A stretch of DNA of 64,000 bases from Ruminococcus sp. (GTDB taxonomy: Bacteria; Bacillota; Clostridia; Oscillospirales; Ruminococcaceae): assembly GCA_017626015.1 (NCBI GenBank), contig JAGAJO010000005.1, positions 31,627-95,626 of the forward strand, given 5' to 3'. Positions 34,894 through 43,006 of this stretch are shown here, in pieces. The notes under the pieces are model-generated. The model was not told the DNA's origin and ran no database searches. It saw nothing but the letters and a program-made list of their open reading frames with translations. The translations under genes and the position numbers were made by a program. Within the stretch, counting starts at the first letter, position 1. Every line of letters starts with the position of its first letter.

Positions 34894-35595
34894 TCATTTT
34901 CTCCTGTTAGGCGTCAAAAACCCCGAAAAAGGCTTTGGAGGAGTATCGTCATTGCCGTCCTCAAAGTCCTCGTCAAATTCTCCGCATTCCTCGGGCGGAA
35001 TTATCTCCGCACCCTCGGCAATCTCCTCGATTATCGCTCTGACCTCCTCGACGCCCTCGCCCGTTACCGTGGAAAATGGTACGCAGGTAATGTCCTCAAA
35101 GCAGGGAATTTCCGTCCTGAAAGCATCCATTCTCGCCTTTCTCGCCGTAGGCTTCAGCTTGTCCGCCTTGGTGAAAATGATAACGAATGGAATTTCGCAG
35201 TCGATAAGATAATCTATCATCTGAAGATCGTCCTTACTGGGCGGGTGTCGCATATCTATCAGCTGGAAAACCAGTGCAAGCTCCCGCTCGCCGTCCCCCA
35301 GATAGCCGCCGATAAGATCTCCCCACTTAGCCTTTTCCGTCTTGGAAACATTGGCGTAGCCGTAGCCCGGCAGATCGACGATATAAATATTCTCCAGTGA
35401 AAAGAAATTTATCGTCACCGTTTTGCCGGGAACAGCGCTCACCCTTGCAAGATTTTTTCTGTTCAGCAGCTTGTTTATCAGCGAAGATTTCCCCACGTTT
35501 GACCTGCCCGAAAAGGCAAATTCCAGTCTGTCCGACTTGGGTATCTGACTGAATCTGCCGTAGGAGGTCACAAATTCTGCCTTGTTATAATTCAT
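34894..35595 (-). CDS. ysxC: Ribosome-biogenesis GTP-binding protein YsxC/EngB
   Basis: 233 residues. G1 GRSNVGKSSLIN, G3 DLPGYGYANV, G4 TKADK are all present. It helps assemble the large ribosomal subunit. The family is usually about 195-210 residues; here there is a C-terminal tail of about 35 residues rich in Glu and Asp, ending FLTPNRRK. It follows lon after 14 nt, an arrangement common in Firmicutes. Confidence 0.95.
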   Translation of the reverse strand: MNYNKAEFVTSYGRFSQIPKSDRLEFAFSGRSNVGKSSLINKLLNRKNLARVSAVPGKTVTINFFSLENIYIVDLPGYGYANVSKTEKAKWGDLIGGYLGDGERELALVFQLIDMRHPPSKDDLQMIDYLIDCEIPFVIIFTKADKLKPTARKARMDAFRTEIPCFEDITCVPFSTVTGEGVEEVRAIIEEIAEGAEIIPPEECGEFDEDFEDGNDDTPPKPFSGFLTPNRRK

Positions 35596-35609
35596 ATAAA
35601 CCCTTTCTT

Positions 35610-38030
35610 CTATACGGTAAGCTTGGGCTTTCTTTCCGACGTCTTATGATTTATAAGCTCCAGCGGAAGCTGCCCGGGAACCTTGTCCTCCAGAGCCGTA
35701 TCAAGAACGTCACTGATATTCTTTGCAAACACAAAGTCAAGTCCCAGCTTTACCGTATCGTCTATCTCGTCAAGATCTCCCCTGTTGGCTTCCGGCACAA
35801 TTACGGTGCTTATTCCCGCCTTATATGCCGCCATTGTCTTTTCACGCAGTCCGCCTATGGGCAGGACTCTGCCTGTAAGCGTGATCTCTCCCGTCATCGC
35901 AACGTCGGAGCGCACTCTTATCCCGCTGAGAGCGGAAACTATAGCCGTTATCATAGTAACGCCGGCAGACGGACCGTCCTTTGGCACAGCCCCTTCGGGA
36001 GCATGGATATGTATATCCTTTTTCTCGTAAAAATCCTTGTCGATACCGTACTTGTCCGCTATACTGCGGCAGTAGCTTACCGCAATTTTTGCAGACTCCT
36101 TCATAACGTCACCCAGCGAACCGGTAAGCTCTATCTTACCCTTACCGTCCAGCACAAGTACCTCCAGCGGCATAAGAACTCCGCCTACAGATGTCCATGC
36201 CAATCCGTTTACACAGCCCACTGAATTTTCCTGTGACGCCATATCGGGTAAATACTTGCGGTGTCCCAGATAATCAGGGATATTGTCCGCCTTGAAGGTG
36301 ACACGCTTCACGCCGTCCTCAACGATCTCCTTAGCCGCCTTTCTGCACAGCGAACCTATGGTGCGTTCAAGGCTTCTCACTCCGGCTTCCCTTGTGTAGC
36401 CGTCAATAAGACTGTAGATACCGTCCTTGCTTATTCTGACCATATTGGCGTTCAGACCGTGCTTTTCCAGCTGCTTTTTAACAAGATGCTCCTTGGCGAT
36501 ATGGAATTTTTCCTCTCTTGTATAGCTTGTAAGCTCTATGATCTCCATACGGTCAAGCAGCGGAGCGGCAACGGTATCAAGAGAATTTGCCGTTGTGATA
36601 AACAGCACGCTGCTGAGATCGTAAGGCACTTCGATATAGTGGTCACGGAAAGCGTTGTTCTGTTCGCTGTCAAGCACCTCAAGCATAGCCGAGGAGGGGT
36701 CTCCCCTGAAATCATTGCTCATCTTATCGATCTCATCCAGCAGCATGACCGGATTTGAGGATCCTGCAAGCTTCATTGCATTTATAATCCTGCCAGGCAT
36801 AGAGCCGACATAGGTCTTTCTGTGACCTCTTATATCGCTTTCGTCCTTGACGCCGCCCAGCGAGACCCTTACGAACTTTCTTCCGAGTGCAGCCGCCACG
36901 GATCTCGCAACAGAAGTCTTTCCTACTCCCGGAGGACCCACAAGGCAGATTATCTGACCCTTAAGATCGGGAGTAAGCGCCCTTACCGCAAGATTTTCAA
37001 TTATTCTTTCCTTTACCTTCTTCATTCCGTAGTGATCTCTGTCCAGCACCTTCTGCGCCTTTTTGACGTCGGTGTTATCCTGAGTATAAACACCCCAGGG
37101 AAGCGCCAGAACAGTATCGAGGTATCCCCTTATTACCACAGCCTCCTGAGAAGCCGAAGCCATTCTTGAAAGTCTCTTTACTTCGCCTTCAAGCTTTTCC
37201 TTTGTCTCGTCGGACGCAGACATTGCGCCTATCTTTTCGTAATACGCCTGTATCTCGTTTTCGTCCGAGCCGTCGGGATTTCCCTCACCCAGCTCATTCT
37301 GCAGAGCCTTTATCTGTTCACGTATGTAATACTCACGCTGTCCGTCGGCGATCTGGTTCTGCACCTGCTCATGTATCTGGCTTTCCAGTGACAGTATCTC
37401 GATCTCCCTTGCAAGAACGGTCATAAGCAGCACAAGCTTTTCTCCCACAGAGGGAGCCTCCAGCAAAGCTTGCTTATCCGCAAAGGAAAGGGGAACGTTA
37501 AAGGCTATGCTCTCATAAAGCTCCTCAGGTTTTTTCGCCCCCATAACGGAAGTATATATCTCCTGAGGCATTTTAGGAAGCATTCTTGCAAACTCCTCAA
37601 AAGCGCTGCAAACCTCCCTGGCAACAGCCTGAAGCTCTGCGCCGTCCAGCTTTTCCGCTGAATAATTGGGCATTCTTCTTACGGAAGCCTCATAACAGTC
37701 GCCTCGGTCAAAAAGCTCCTTGAGCCTTGCCTTTCTCAGACCGTTAACAACGCATCTGTAGATTCCCGACGGAGTTTTGACAACCTGCTTGATGTCGGCA
37801 ATAGTACCTATTTTATACATATCCTTAAACTCCGGACGCTCTACGTTAACGTCCTGCTGAGCGCAGAGAAAGACCTTGCCGCCTGCATCTCTGGCATTGA
37901 GCATACTTTTTATGGAGATCTCCCTTCCCACGTCGAAATGAACCGTCATTCCGGGGAAAACCACCAGATCTCTGGTAGGTATCATTGGTATGATACCGTT
38001 ATTTTCTTTTATATCTATCCGCTCTTTCAT
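35610..38030 (-). CDS. lon: ATP-dependent protease La (Lon)
   Basis: 806 residues. The N-terminal LAN domain, AAA+ module (Walker A GPPGVGKTS, Walker B LLDEIDKM) and Ser-Lys protease domain are complete. The catalytic Ser is in KDGPSAGVTM and the catalytic Lys in LREKTMAAYKAG. It degrades misfolded and regulatory proteins in the cytoplasm. ATG 38030 follows AAAGGAG. It lies just upstream of ysxC. Confidence 0.97.
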   Translation of the reverse strand: MKERIDIKENNGIIPMIPTRDLVVFPGMTVHFDVGREISIKSMLNARDAGGKVFLCAQQDVNVERPEFKDMYKIGTIADIKQVVKTPSGIYRCVVNGLRKARLKELFDRGDCYEASVRRMPNYSAEKLDGAELQAVAREVCSAFEEFARMLPKMPQEIYTSVMGAKKPEELYESIAFNVPLSFADKQALLEAPSVGEKLVLLMTVLAREIEILSLESQIHEQVQNQIADGQREYYIREQIKALQNELGEGNPDGSDENEIQAYYEKIGAMSASDETKEKLEGEVKRLSRMASASQEAVVIRGYLDTVLALPWGVYTQDNTDVKKAQKVLDRDHYGMKKVKERIIENLAVRALTPDLKGQIICLVGPPGVGKTSVARSVAAALGRKFVRVSLGGVKDESDIRGHRKTYVGSMPGRIINAMKLAGSSNPVMLLDEIDKMSNDFRGDPSSAMLEVLDSEQNNAFRDHYIEVPYDLSSVLFITTANSLDTVAAPLLDRMEIIELTSYTREEKFHIAKEHLVKKQLEKHGLNANMVRISKDGIYSLIDGYTREAGVRSLERTIGSLCRKAAKEIVEDGVKRVTFKADNIPDYLGHRKYLPDMASQENSVGCVNGLAWTSVGGVLMPLEVLVLDGKGKIELTGSLGDVMKESAKIAVSYCRSIADKYGIDKDFYEKKDIHIHAPEGAVPKDGPSAGVTMITAIVSALSGIRVRSDVAMTGEITLTGRVLPIGGLREKTMAAYKAGISTVIVPEANRGDLDEIDDTVKLGLDFVFAKNISDVLDTALEDKVPGQLPLELINHKTSERKPKLTV

Positions 38031-38210
38031 AAAAGCTCCTTTCAATGTGCCTGTTCAAAAACAAATGCATATCCATGCGGTCCCTGTGGGGACCTAATAA
38101 ATTATATCACAGTATGCCATGCTTTTCAACCCCTAAAACGGTGGCAATTCAAGAAAATACTGCATAAAGCCTTACTTTTCTGCAGTGCTTTCCTGGACTG
38201 CCCCGAAAAA

Positions 38211-38241
38211 ACAAAAAGAGGTATCCCGTTAAGGATACCTC
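38211..38241 (-). terminator. Terminator of the rpsF-ssb-rpsR operon
   Basis: On the minus strand GAGGTATCC (38241-38233) pairs with GGGATACCTC, followed by TTTTTGTTTTTT. Confidence 0.9.
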
Positions 38242-38255
38242 CAGATCTGCTTTAA

Positions 38256-38501
38256 TTAGTCAGAAACATAAGGAAGAAGCGCTACGTGACGAGCTCTCTT
38301 GATAGCAGAGGTAAGCTCTCTCTGATGATAAGCGCAAGTTCCTGTCACACGACGGGGGAGAATTTTAGCTCTCTCTGTCATGCACTTTCTGAGCTTAGCG
38401 ATATCCTTATAATCGATCTTCTCGGCTCTGTCTACACAGAACATACAAACCTTTTTACGGCCTCTCTTGATAGGTCTGCCGGAATTTCTTTCCTTCTCCA
38501 T
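38256..38501 (-). CDS. rpsR: 30S ribosomal protein S18
   Basis: 81 residues. [20 protein letters not shown] and [20 protein letters not shown] are S18 hallmarks. The Cys residues (C-M-F-C ... C ... C) mark the zinc-binding C+ form. It binds with S6 on the 30S platform. Third gene of rpsF-ssb-rpsR. Confidence 0.98.
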   Translation of the reverse strand: MEKERNSGRPIKRGRKKVCMFCVDRAEKIDYKDIAKLRKCMTERAKILPRRVTGTCAYHQRELTSAIKRARHVALLPYVSD

Positions 38502-38556
38502 GGTAAATTTCCCTCCTTACAGGAATTTTCACAATTCAAAATTTTAGTTCATCAAA

Positions 38557-39108
38557 TCAGAACGGTACTCCGTCGTCGCTTAATACCTCTTCAAAATCCG
38601 CCAGATCGCCAATAGACAAAGCGTCATTTGCAGGGGCGCCGTTATTGTTATAGTTGGAATTATTATTTGCGGGAGCCTGCTGCTGATATCCGTTATTACG
38701 GTATCCTCCGCCCTGCTGGTATCCGCCGTTATTATTCTGATAATTTCCTCCGCCGTAATTATTGGAATAGGTCCCGTTACCCTGCTGCTTAGGCTCGCCG
38801 GTAAACGAAGCGTTATCCACATACACGTCGGTAACGTAATGCCTTGAACCGTTTTTATCGTCATATGTGCTTGTACGCAGATTTCCTTCAATAGCGATCA
38901 TTCTGCCCTTGCCGAAAAACCTTGCGATAAATTCGGCAGTCTGACGCCAGGCAACACACCTGATAAAGTCGCTCTGCCTTTCCTCGCCCTGTCTTACAAA
39001 ATTTCTTTCCACAGCAACCGTAAAGGTAAGCGAAGGAACACCCGACGGCGTCTGTCTCACTTCAAGGTCATGTGTTATTCTTCCCATTAAAATAACTTTA
39101 TTAAGCAT
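38557..39108 (-). CDS. ssb: Single-stranded DNA-binding protein
   Basis: 183 residues. OB fold in 1-110 (MLNKVILMGRITHDLEVRQT, FIRCVAWRQTAEFI), then a Gly/Asn/Gln/Tyr-rich disordered linker. The acidic tip ends DDGVPF, matching the partner-binding C-terminal peptide DDxxPF. It coats ssDNA during replication and repair. Confidence 0.97.
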   Translation of the reverse strand: MLNKVILMGRITHDLEVRQTPSGVPSLTFTVAVERNFVRQGEERQSDFIRCVAWRQTAEFIARFFGKGRMIAIEGNLRTSTYDDKNGSRHYVTDVYVDNASFTGEPKQQGNGTYSNNYGGGNYQNNNGGYQQGGGYRNNGYQQQAPANNNSNYNNNGAPANDALSIGDLADFEEVLSDDGVPF

Positions 39109-39130
39109 TGCATTTCCCTTCTCTTTCAGC

Positions 39131-39421
39131 TTACTTTACCGTGATCAGGAAACGGATAACACCGTCTGTGATCTTGAGAACTCTCTCAAGCTCAGCGGGA
39201 AAATCTGTCTTGCTGGTGAAAGACCACAGCACATAGGTACCCTCTGTTTCATAGTTAATAGCGTAAGCAAGCTTGCGCTTTCCCCAGTTGTTGAGAGTAA
39301 CGTCTTCAGCGTTTGCCTCGATCATGCCGTTGAACTTGTCTGTAAGCGCAGTCACAGCCTCCTCGTCAAGCTTGGAGCTGAAAATTACCATTGCCTCGTA
39401 AGACTCATTGATTTTTGCCAT
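39131..39421 (-). CDS. rpsF: 30S ribosomal protein S6
   Basis: 96 residues. YEAMVIFSSKLDEEAV, NWGKRKLAYAINYETEGTYV and LERVLKITDGVIRFLI are S6 signatures. Start ATG 39421 follows AAGGAGGTG. First gene of the operon with ssb and rpsR. Confidence 0.97.
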   Translation of the reverse strand: MAKINESYEAMVIFSSKLDEEAVTALTDKFNGMIEANAEDVTLNNWGKRKLAYAINYETEGTYVLWSFTSKTDFPAELERVLKITDGVIRFLITVK

Positions 39422-39513
39422 TACAATTGCACCTCCTTCTGGATTTCGCCTGTACCCAATGTACAAGCAAGGATTAACTTAATTATTATATCATATTGCT
39501 ATTTTTCTGTCAA
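39422..39513 (-). promoter_or_regulatory. rpsF promoter and leader hairpin
   Basis: Minus-strand TTGACA (39513-39508), 17 bp, TATAAT (39490-39485) is full consensus. In the leader, CTTGTAC and GTACAGG form a 7-bp stem around ATTGG. It could be the site where S6:S18 feeds back on translation, as reported for rpsF leaders in other bacteria. I could not verify the known motif. Confidence 0.6.
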
Positions 39514-39551
39514 GATTGGTCAAACTTTGAAAAATTAATTTTTTGTAAATT

Positions 39552-40514
39552 TTACATCAATCTGCCCATAAGCATAACAGAACCTATTGATATTACGGAA
39601 TACACTGTAAAGCCTATTATCACTCCTGCCCACGAAACTCCGCCCTTATCGGCGATCCTGCGGGAGGTCTCGGCGTCGTCCGATCCGGGTGAGTCGTCCC
39701 GTATGACTGTAATATCCTTTTTTGCCTGCTTATAGTAAATGTAGTTTGCAAAAAGCCCCGCAAGGATCTTCACCAGCAGCGTGACGTAGGTCGCCGCATT
39801 ATAGATCAGCAAAAACTGCCGTGACTTAAGATCTATATCCATATTAAGCGTTATGCCGTATTCACCGGATCCGAAATAATAGATCATGCTGGGTATGCTC
39901 AGCAAAGCGAAGACCAGCATTGACATTATCCCCCACGCATTCATCTTTCTGTACAGGAAATAGACCTCGGGAAAAATAAATGCTCCGATGTTCAGGGAGA
40001 TCTTTCCGCCGAATTTGCCGAAACGTATAAAATTGGAAAGAAAGCTTATCGGATTGCTTCCGACATATTTAGCGTAATCTCCCAGCTTTACGCCGTCTAT
40101 CTCAGAATTCTGGTCAAAAACGATCCTTCCGTTCTGAGCGGCGCCGTTCTCGCTGCCGTATCTGAACTGATCCTGATTTTTAGCCTCCCCGCTGACCGTG
40201 TTGAAGGGAGCAGGCTCACTTCCCATTTTCATAAGAGGCGTTCCGCATTTTTCGCAGAAAAGCTTATCCGGCGTATTTTCAAATCCGCATCTTATGCACC
40301 TTACGCCCTCTGCCTTTTCTTCCTCCGGGATCTCCTCCGTCTCCTCAGTCCAGCTCTGACCCGATTCATGAAGAGCATCGTTTATACATCTGCCCTCTTT
40401 CAAATAGCACTCTCTGTGATAAGGAGTTCCGCAGTCGGGACAAACTACAACATCGTCGCCGTCTTTAAAGATCTCGCCGCAGGATATACATTTTGCGCCG
40501 GTATAATTTCCCAT
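39552..40514 (-). CDS. Membrane protein with N-terminal RING-like and zinc-ribbon domains
   Basis: 320 residues. The N-terminal CISCGEIFKDGDDVVVCPDC with YHRECY is a prokaryotic RING-like finger (Cys/His pattern C-C-C-C-H-C). A second ribbon follows: CIRCGFENTPDKLFCEKC. After an unstructured linker there are about four membrane helices (about 170-320), resembling the DUF2628 region. It probably binds zinc in the cytosol and sits in the membrane. Function unknown; RING does not imply ubiquitin-like transfer here. Confidence 0.85.
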   Translation of the reverse strand: MGNYTGAKCISCGEIFKDGDDVVVCPDCGTPYHRECYLKEGRCINDALHESGQSWTEETEEIPEEEKAEGVRCIRCGFENTPDKLFCEKCGTPLMKMGSEPAPFNTVSGEAKNQDQFRYGSENGAAQNGRIVFDQNSEIDGVKLGDYAKYVGSNPISFLSNFIRFGKFGGKISLNIGAFIFPEVYFLYRKMNAWGIMSMLVFALLSIPSMIYYFGSGEYGITLNMDIDLKSRQFLLIYNAATYVTLLVKILAGLFANYIYYKQAKKDITVIRDDSPGSDDAETSRRIADKGGVSWAGVIIGFTVYSVISIGSVMLMGRLM

Positions 40515-40672
40515 ATCTGTTTTCCTTTCATTATACTAAAATAGGATTTAATATATTATAACATATTTTTTTTATAAATGCTAGACTTTTTCACATTTTT
40601 TTCTTTACTTTTTGAAAAAAAAGTTTTATAATATAGTGTAAGACTAAAATGTGATCAAAAGGAGAAAATATT

Positions 40673-41800
40673 ATGGTATTTTTAGAAAACCTTAAATCCG
40701 AGCTGGAAAGCTGCCGTCCCAAGCTCCATGAGCTGCACGACGTGTATGACATAGACAACTGCGGAGAAAAGATAGACGAGCTTCACGAAAAGGCAGCCGA
40801 ACCGGGCTTCTGGGACGATCTTGAGAGATCCCAGCAGGTACTTCAGCAGACAAGGCAGCTTGAAAGCAAAATGGAGCGTTACAATAAATTCAGATCATCA
40901 TTTGAGGACATAGAGGTCATGCTGGAAATGGCAGCAGAGGAGGACGAGGATACTCAGGCGGAAATGACGGACGAGATACGTCAGGAGATCGACAAGCTCC
41001 AGGCGGAGCTTGAGGCGGCGTCCCTTGAAACGCTTCTCACCGGCGAATATGACGCAAGCAACGCAATTTTGAATTTCCATGCCGGTGCAGGAGGAACCGA
41101 GGCGCAGGACTGGACGGAAATGCTTATAAGAATGTACACAAAGTGGGCTGACTCTCATGGATTCAAGGCGAAGACCCTGGATATTCTCGAAGGCGGCGAC
41201 GCAGGAATAAAAAGCTGTTCGATGATCATCGAGGGCGAAAATGCATACGGCTATCTTAAAAGCGAGTCCGGCATTCACCGCCTTGTAAGGATCTCTCCCT
41301 TTGACAGCTCCGGAAGCAGACACACATCGTTCTCCGCAGTGGAGGTCATGCCGGAGCTTGACGAAAAGATCGAGGTGGACATTCGTCCCGAAGACATTGA
41401 AATGGAGGTTTACAGAGCCAGCGGTGCAGGCGGACAGCACATAAACAAAACCTCATCCGCAGTAAGACTTATCCACAAGCCCACCGGTATCGTGACCGCC
41501 TGTCAGACTCAGCGTTCGCAGTTCCAGAATAAGGATTACGCAATGAAAATGCTCAAAGCAAAGCTGATCGAGATCAAGGAGAGAGAGCATCTGGAAAAGA
41601 TCGAGGATATAAAGGGCGTGCAGAAGGAGATAGCCTGGGGCGCACAGATACGCTCTTATGTATTTATGCCGTACACGCTGGTAAAGGATCACAGGACCGG
41701 CTACGAATACAACAATGTAAACGCAGTTATGGACGGTGATCTGGACGGTTTTATAAACGCATATCTTAAGTCCCTTTCTCTTGGGGAGATCGAGAGGTAG
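40673..41800 (+). CDS. prfB: Peptide chain release factor 2
   Basis: 375 residues in one uninterrupted frame. The peptide anticodon region is ISPFDSSGSRHTSF (SPF), and the GGQ loop is RASGAGGQHINKTSSAV. It releases peptides at UGA and UAA. Many bacteria carry an in-frame UGA and +1 frameshift site near codon 26 for autocontrol; none is present here (ESCRPKLHELHDVYDID). Ribosome binding site AAAAGGAG. Confidence 0.97.
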   Translation: MVFLENLKSELESCRPKLHELHDVYDIDNCGEKIDELHEKAAEPGFWDDLERSQQVLQQTRQLESKMERYNKFRSSFEDIEVMLEMAAEEDEDTQAEMTDEIRQEIDKLQAELEAASLETLLTGEYDASNAILNFHAGAGGTEAQDWTEMLIRMYTKWADSHGFKAKTLDILEGGDAGIKSCSMIIEGENAYGYLKSESGIHRLVRISPFDSSGSRHTSFSAVEVMPELDEKIEVDIRPEDIEMEVYRASGAGGQHINKTSSAVRLIHKPTGIVTACQTQRSQFQNKDYAMKMLKAKLIEIKEREHLEKIEDIKGVQKEIAWGAQIRSYVFMPYTLVKDHRTGYEYNNVNAVMDGDLDGFINAYLKSLSLGEIER

Positions 41801-41854
41801 CATTGCTGCTTATATGTACCGGGCTTCAGACAGATACTCATATCGAAGTTCAAG

Positions 41855-41893
41855 CCATAGTACTTCTGATTTCTGTGGCAGGAAGTACTATGG
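41855..41893. repeat. CCATAGTACTTC hairpin repeat, copy 1
   Basis: CCATAGTACTTC (41855-41866) and GAAGTACTATGG (41882-41893) form a perfect 12-bp stem. A diverged copy lies at 46019-46056. Confidence 0.65.
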
Positions 41894-41957
41894 CGTTATT
41901 ATTGACAAAGCCATGACTTTTAAATATAATGTTTGCTAGGTTAAATCGGAATTTAGG

Positions 41958-42299
41958 GTGATAAAAGTGTATTGCAAATTATATTTTCATAGTTCTTCCG
42001 TTGAGTCTGCTATTTTAATTTTTGAAAGTCAATATGGCATTGCAAGAAAAGAGCTTAACAATTATTATTTTAAGCAGTTCGATATTCATATTTGTAAGAA
42101 CAAAGAAACCGATACCAATAAGCTCTGTACCTATCCTGACGGATTTCTTTATTATGAGATAATAGCAGATGTGTGTATTTATGATAATTATATTCAAATT
42201 ACAGATACAATTCTGCGATTGCTTTGGCAGAATAATATGCCTACTGTTGTTTCTTGTGACTATGAAAAAGAATTAAACGATTATATTTTCAAGTTGTAA
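41958..42299 (+). CDS. Orphan AT-rich gene, unknown protein
   Basis: 113 residues from GTG 41958, behind GGGTG-like sequence. The protein is rich in Tyr, Ile, Lys and Asp with no signal or membrane segment. The first third (KVYCKLYFHSS, YGIARKEL) and last third (TVVSCDYEKELNDYIF) look folded. Its AT content is much higher than its neighbours', suggesting recent arrival. No family is recognised; small immunity-like or phage proteins look similar in composition only. Confidence 0.55.
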   Translation: MIKVYCKLYFHSSSVESAILIFESQYGIARKELNNYYFKQFDIHICKNKETDTNKLCTYPDGFLYYEIIADVCIYDNYIQITDTILRLLWQNNMPTVVSCDYEKELNDYIFKL

Positions 42300-42334
42300 A
42301 TTCTGATTTATGCTAGTAAATGAATAAATAAAAC

Positions 42335-42376
42335 AAGCCCGAAAGAGGTTATTTATGACCGCTTTCGGGCTTAATA
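42335..42376. terminator. Terminator shared by nrdG and the orphan gene
   Basis: AAGCCCGAAAG (42335-42345) pairs with CTTTCGGGCTT (42362-42372). The T-rich flank lies on the minus-strand side (TTGTTTTATTT). Confidence 0.75.
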
Positions 42377-42416
42377 ATTCTTATAATACGGGTAACACCC
42401 GGCAGCACAGACACCG

Positions 42417-42944
42417 CTACACGCTGTCGCCGTTTACGCTTTTCGCCAGAACAGCCCTGCCCTGGACAAGTGATTTTTTTACGTCCAGAAACCGCTGATT
42501 TCTGCTGCCCCTGAATTTAAGCTCCAGACTTCGCTGCTCCTCGATAAATCTTCCGTCCACAAGATAGTCGATGCTTTGCAGCAAATTCCGACAACCCTCG
42601 ATCTTATCGGCGTTTTCCAGCAGATACTCAAAGGTATAGCCTGTATAGCTGATAATATTCAGCTTACGGGGCAGAGCATTGATCTTCTCAGCCAGCTCCG
42701 CAAGAGGCTTACACTGACAAAAAGGCTCTCCCCCGCTGAAGGTCACTCCGTCCAGCAAAGGATCCGCATTTATTTCCTTGAGAAAATCATCGGTATCGGC
42801 GAAATATCCGCCGCTGAAATCGTGAGTCTGAGGATTGTGACAGCCCTTGCAGTGATGAGGACAGCCCTGTGTGAATATAGTATATCTGAACCCGGGTCCG
42901 TCAACTATCGACTCCCCCGCTATCCCCGCTATTCTGATCTTCAT
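42417..42944 (-). CDS. nrdG: Anaerobic ribonucleotide reductase activating protein
   Basis: 175 residues, the normal length. The radical-SAM cluster motif is C28-PHH-C32-KG-C35; GGEP (SGGEPFCQC) binds SAM. It generates the glycyl radical on NrdD. The start codon follows GGGAGGTGCGG, which lies right after a terminator separating it from nrdD. Confidence 0.95.
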   Translation of the reverse strand: MKIRIAGIAGESIVDGPGFRYTIFTQGCPHHCKGCHNPQTHDFSGGYFADTDDFLKEINADPLLDGVTFSGGEPFCQCKPLAELAEKINALPRKLNIISYTGYTFEYLLENADKIEGCRNLLQSIDYLVDGRFIEEQRSLELKFRGSRNQRFLDVKKSLVQGRAVLAKSVNGDSV

Positions 42945-42956
42945 ACCGCACCTCCC

Positions 42957-42999
42957 AAAAAAAAGATCTCCTGTACAATTAAATGGACAGGAGATCTTT
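42957..42999 (-). terminator. Strong terminator between nrdD and nrdG
   Basis: On the minus strand AAAGATCTCCTGT (42999-42987) pairs with ACAGGAGATCTTT (42974-42962), then a run of eight T. The loop is short. It should lower nrdG transcription relative to nrdD. Confidence 0.88.
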
Positions 43000-43006
43000 G
43001 ATATCG

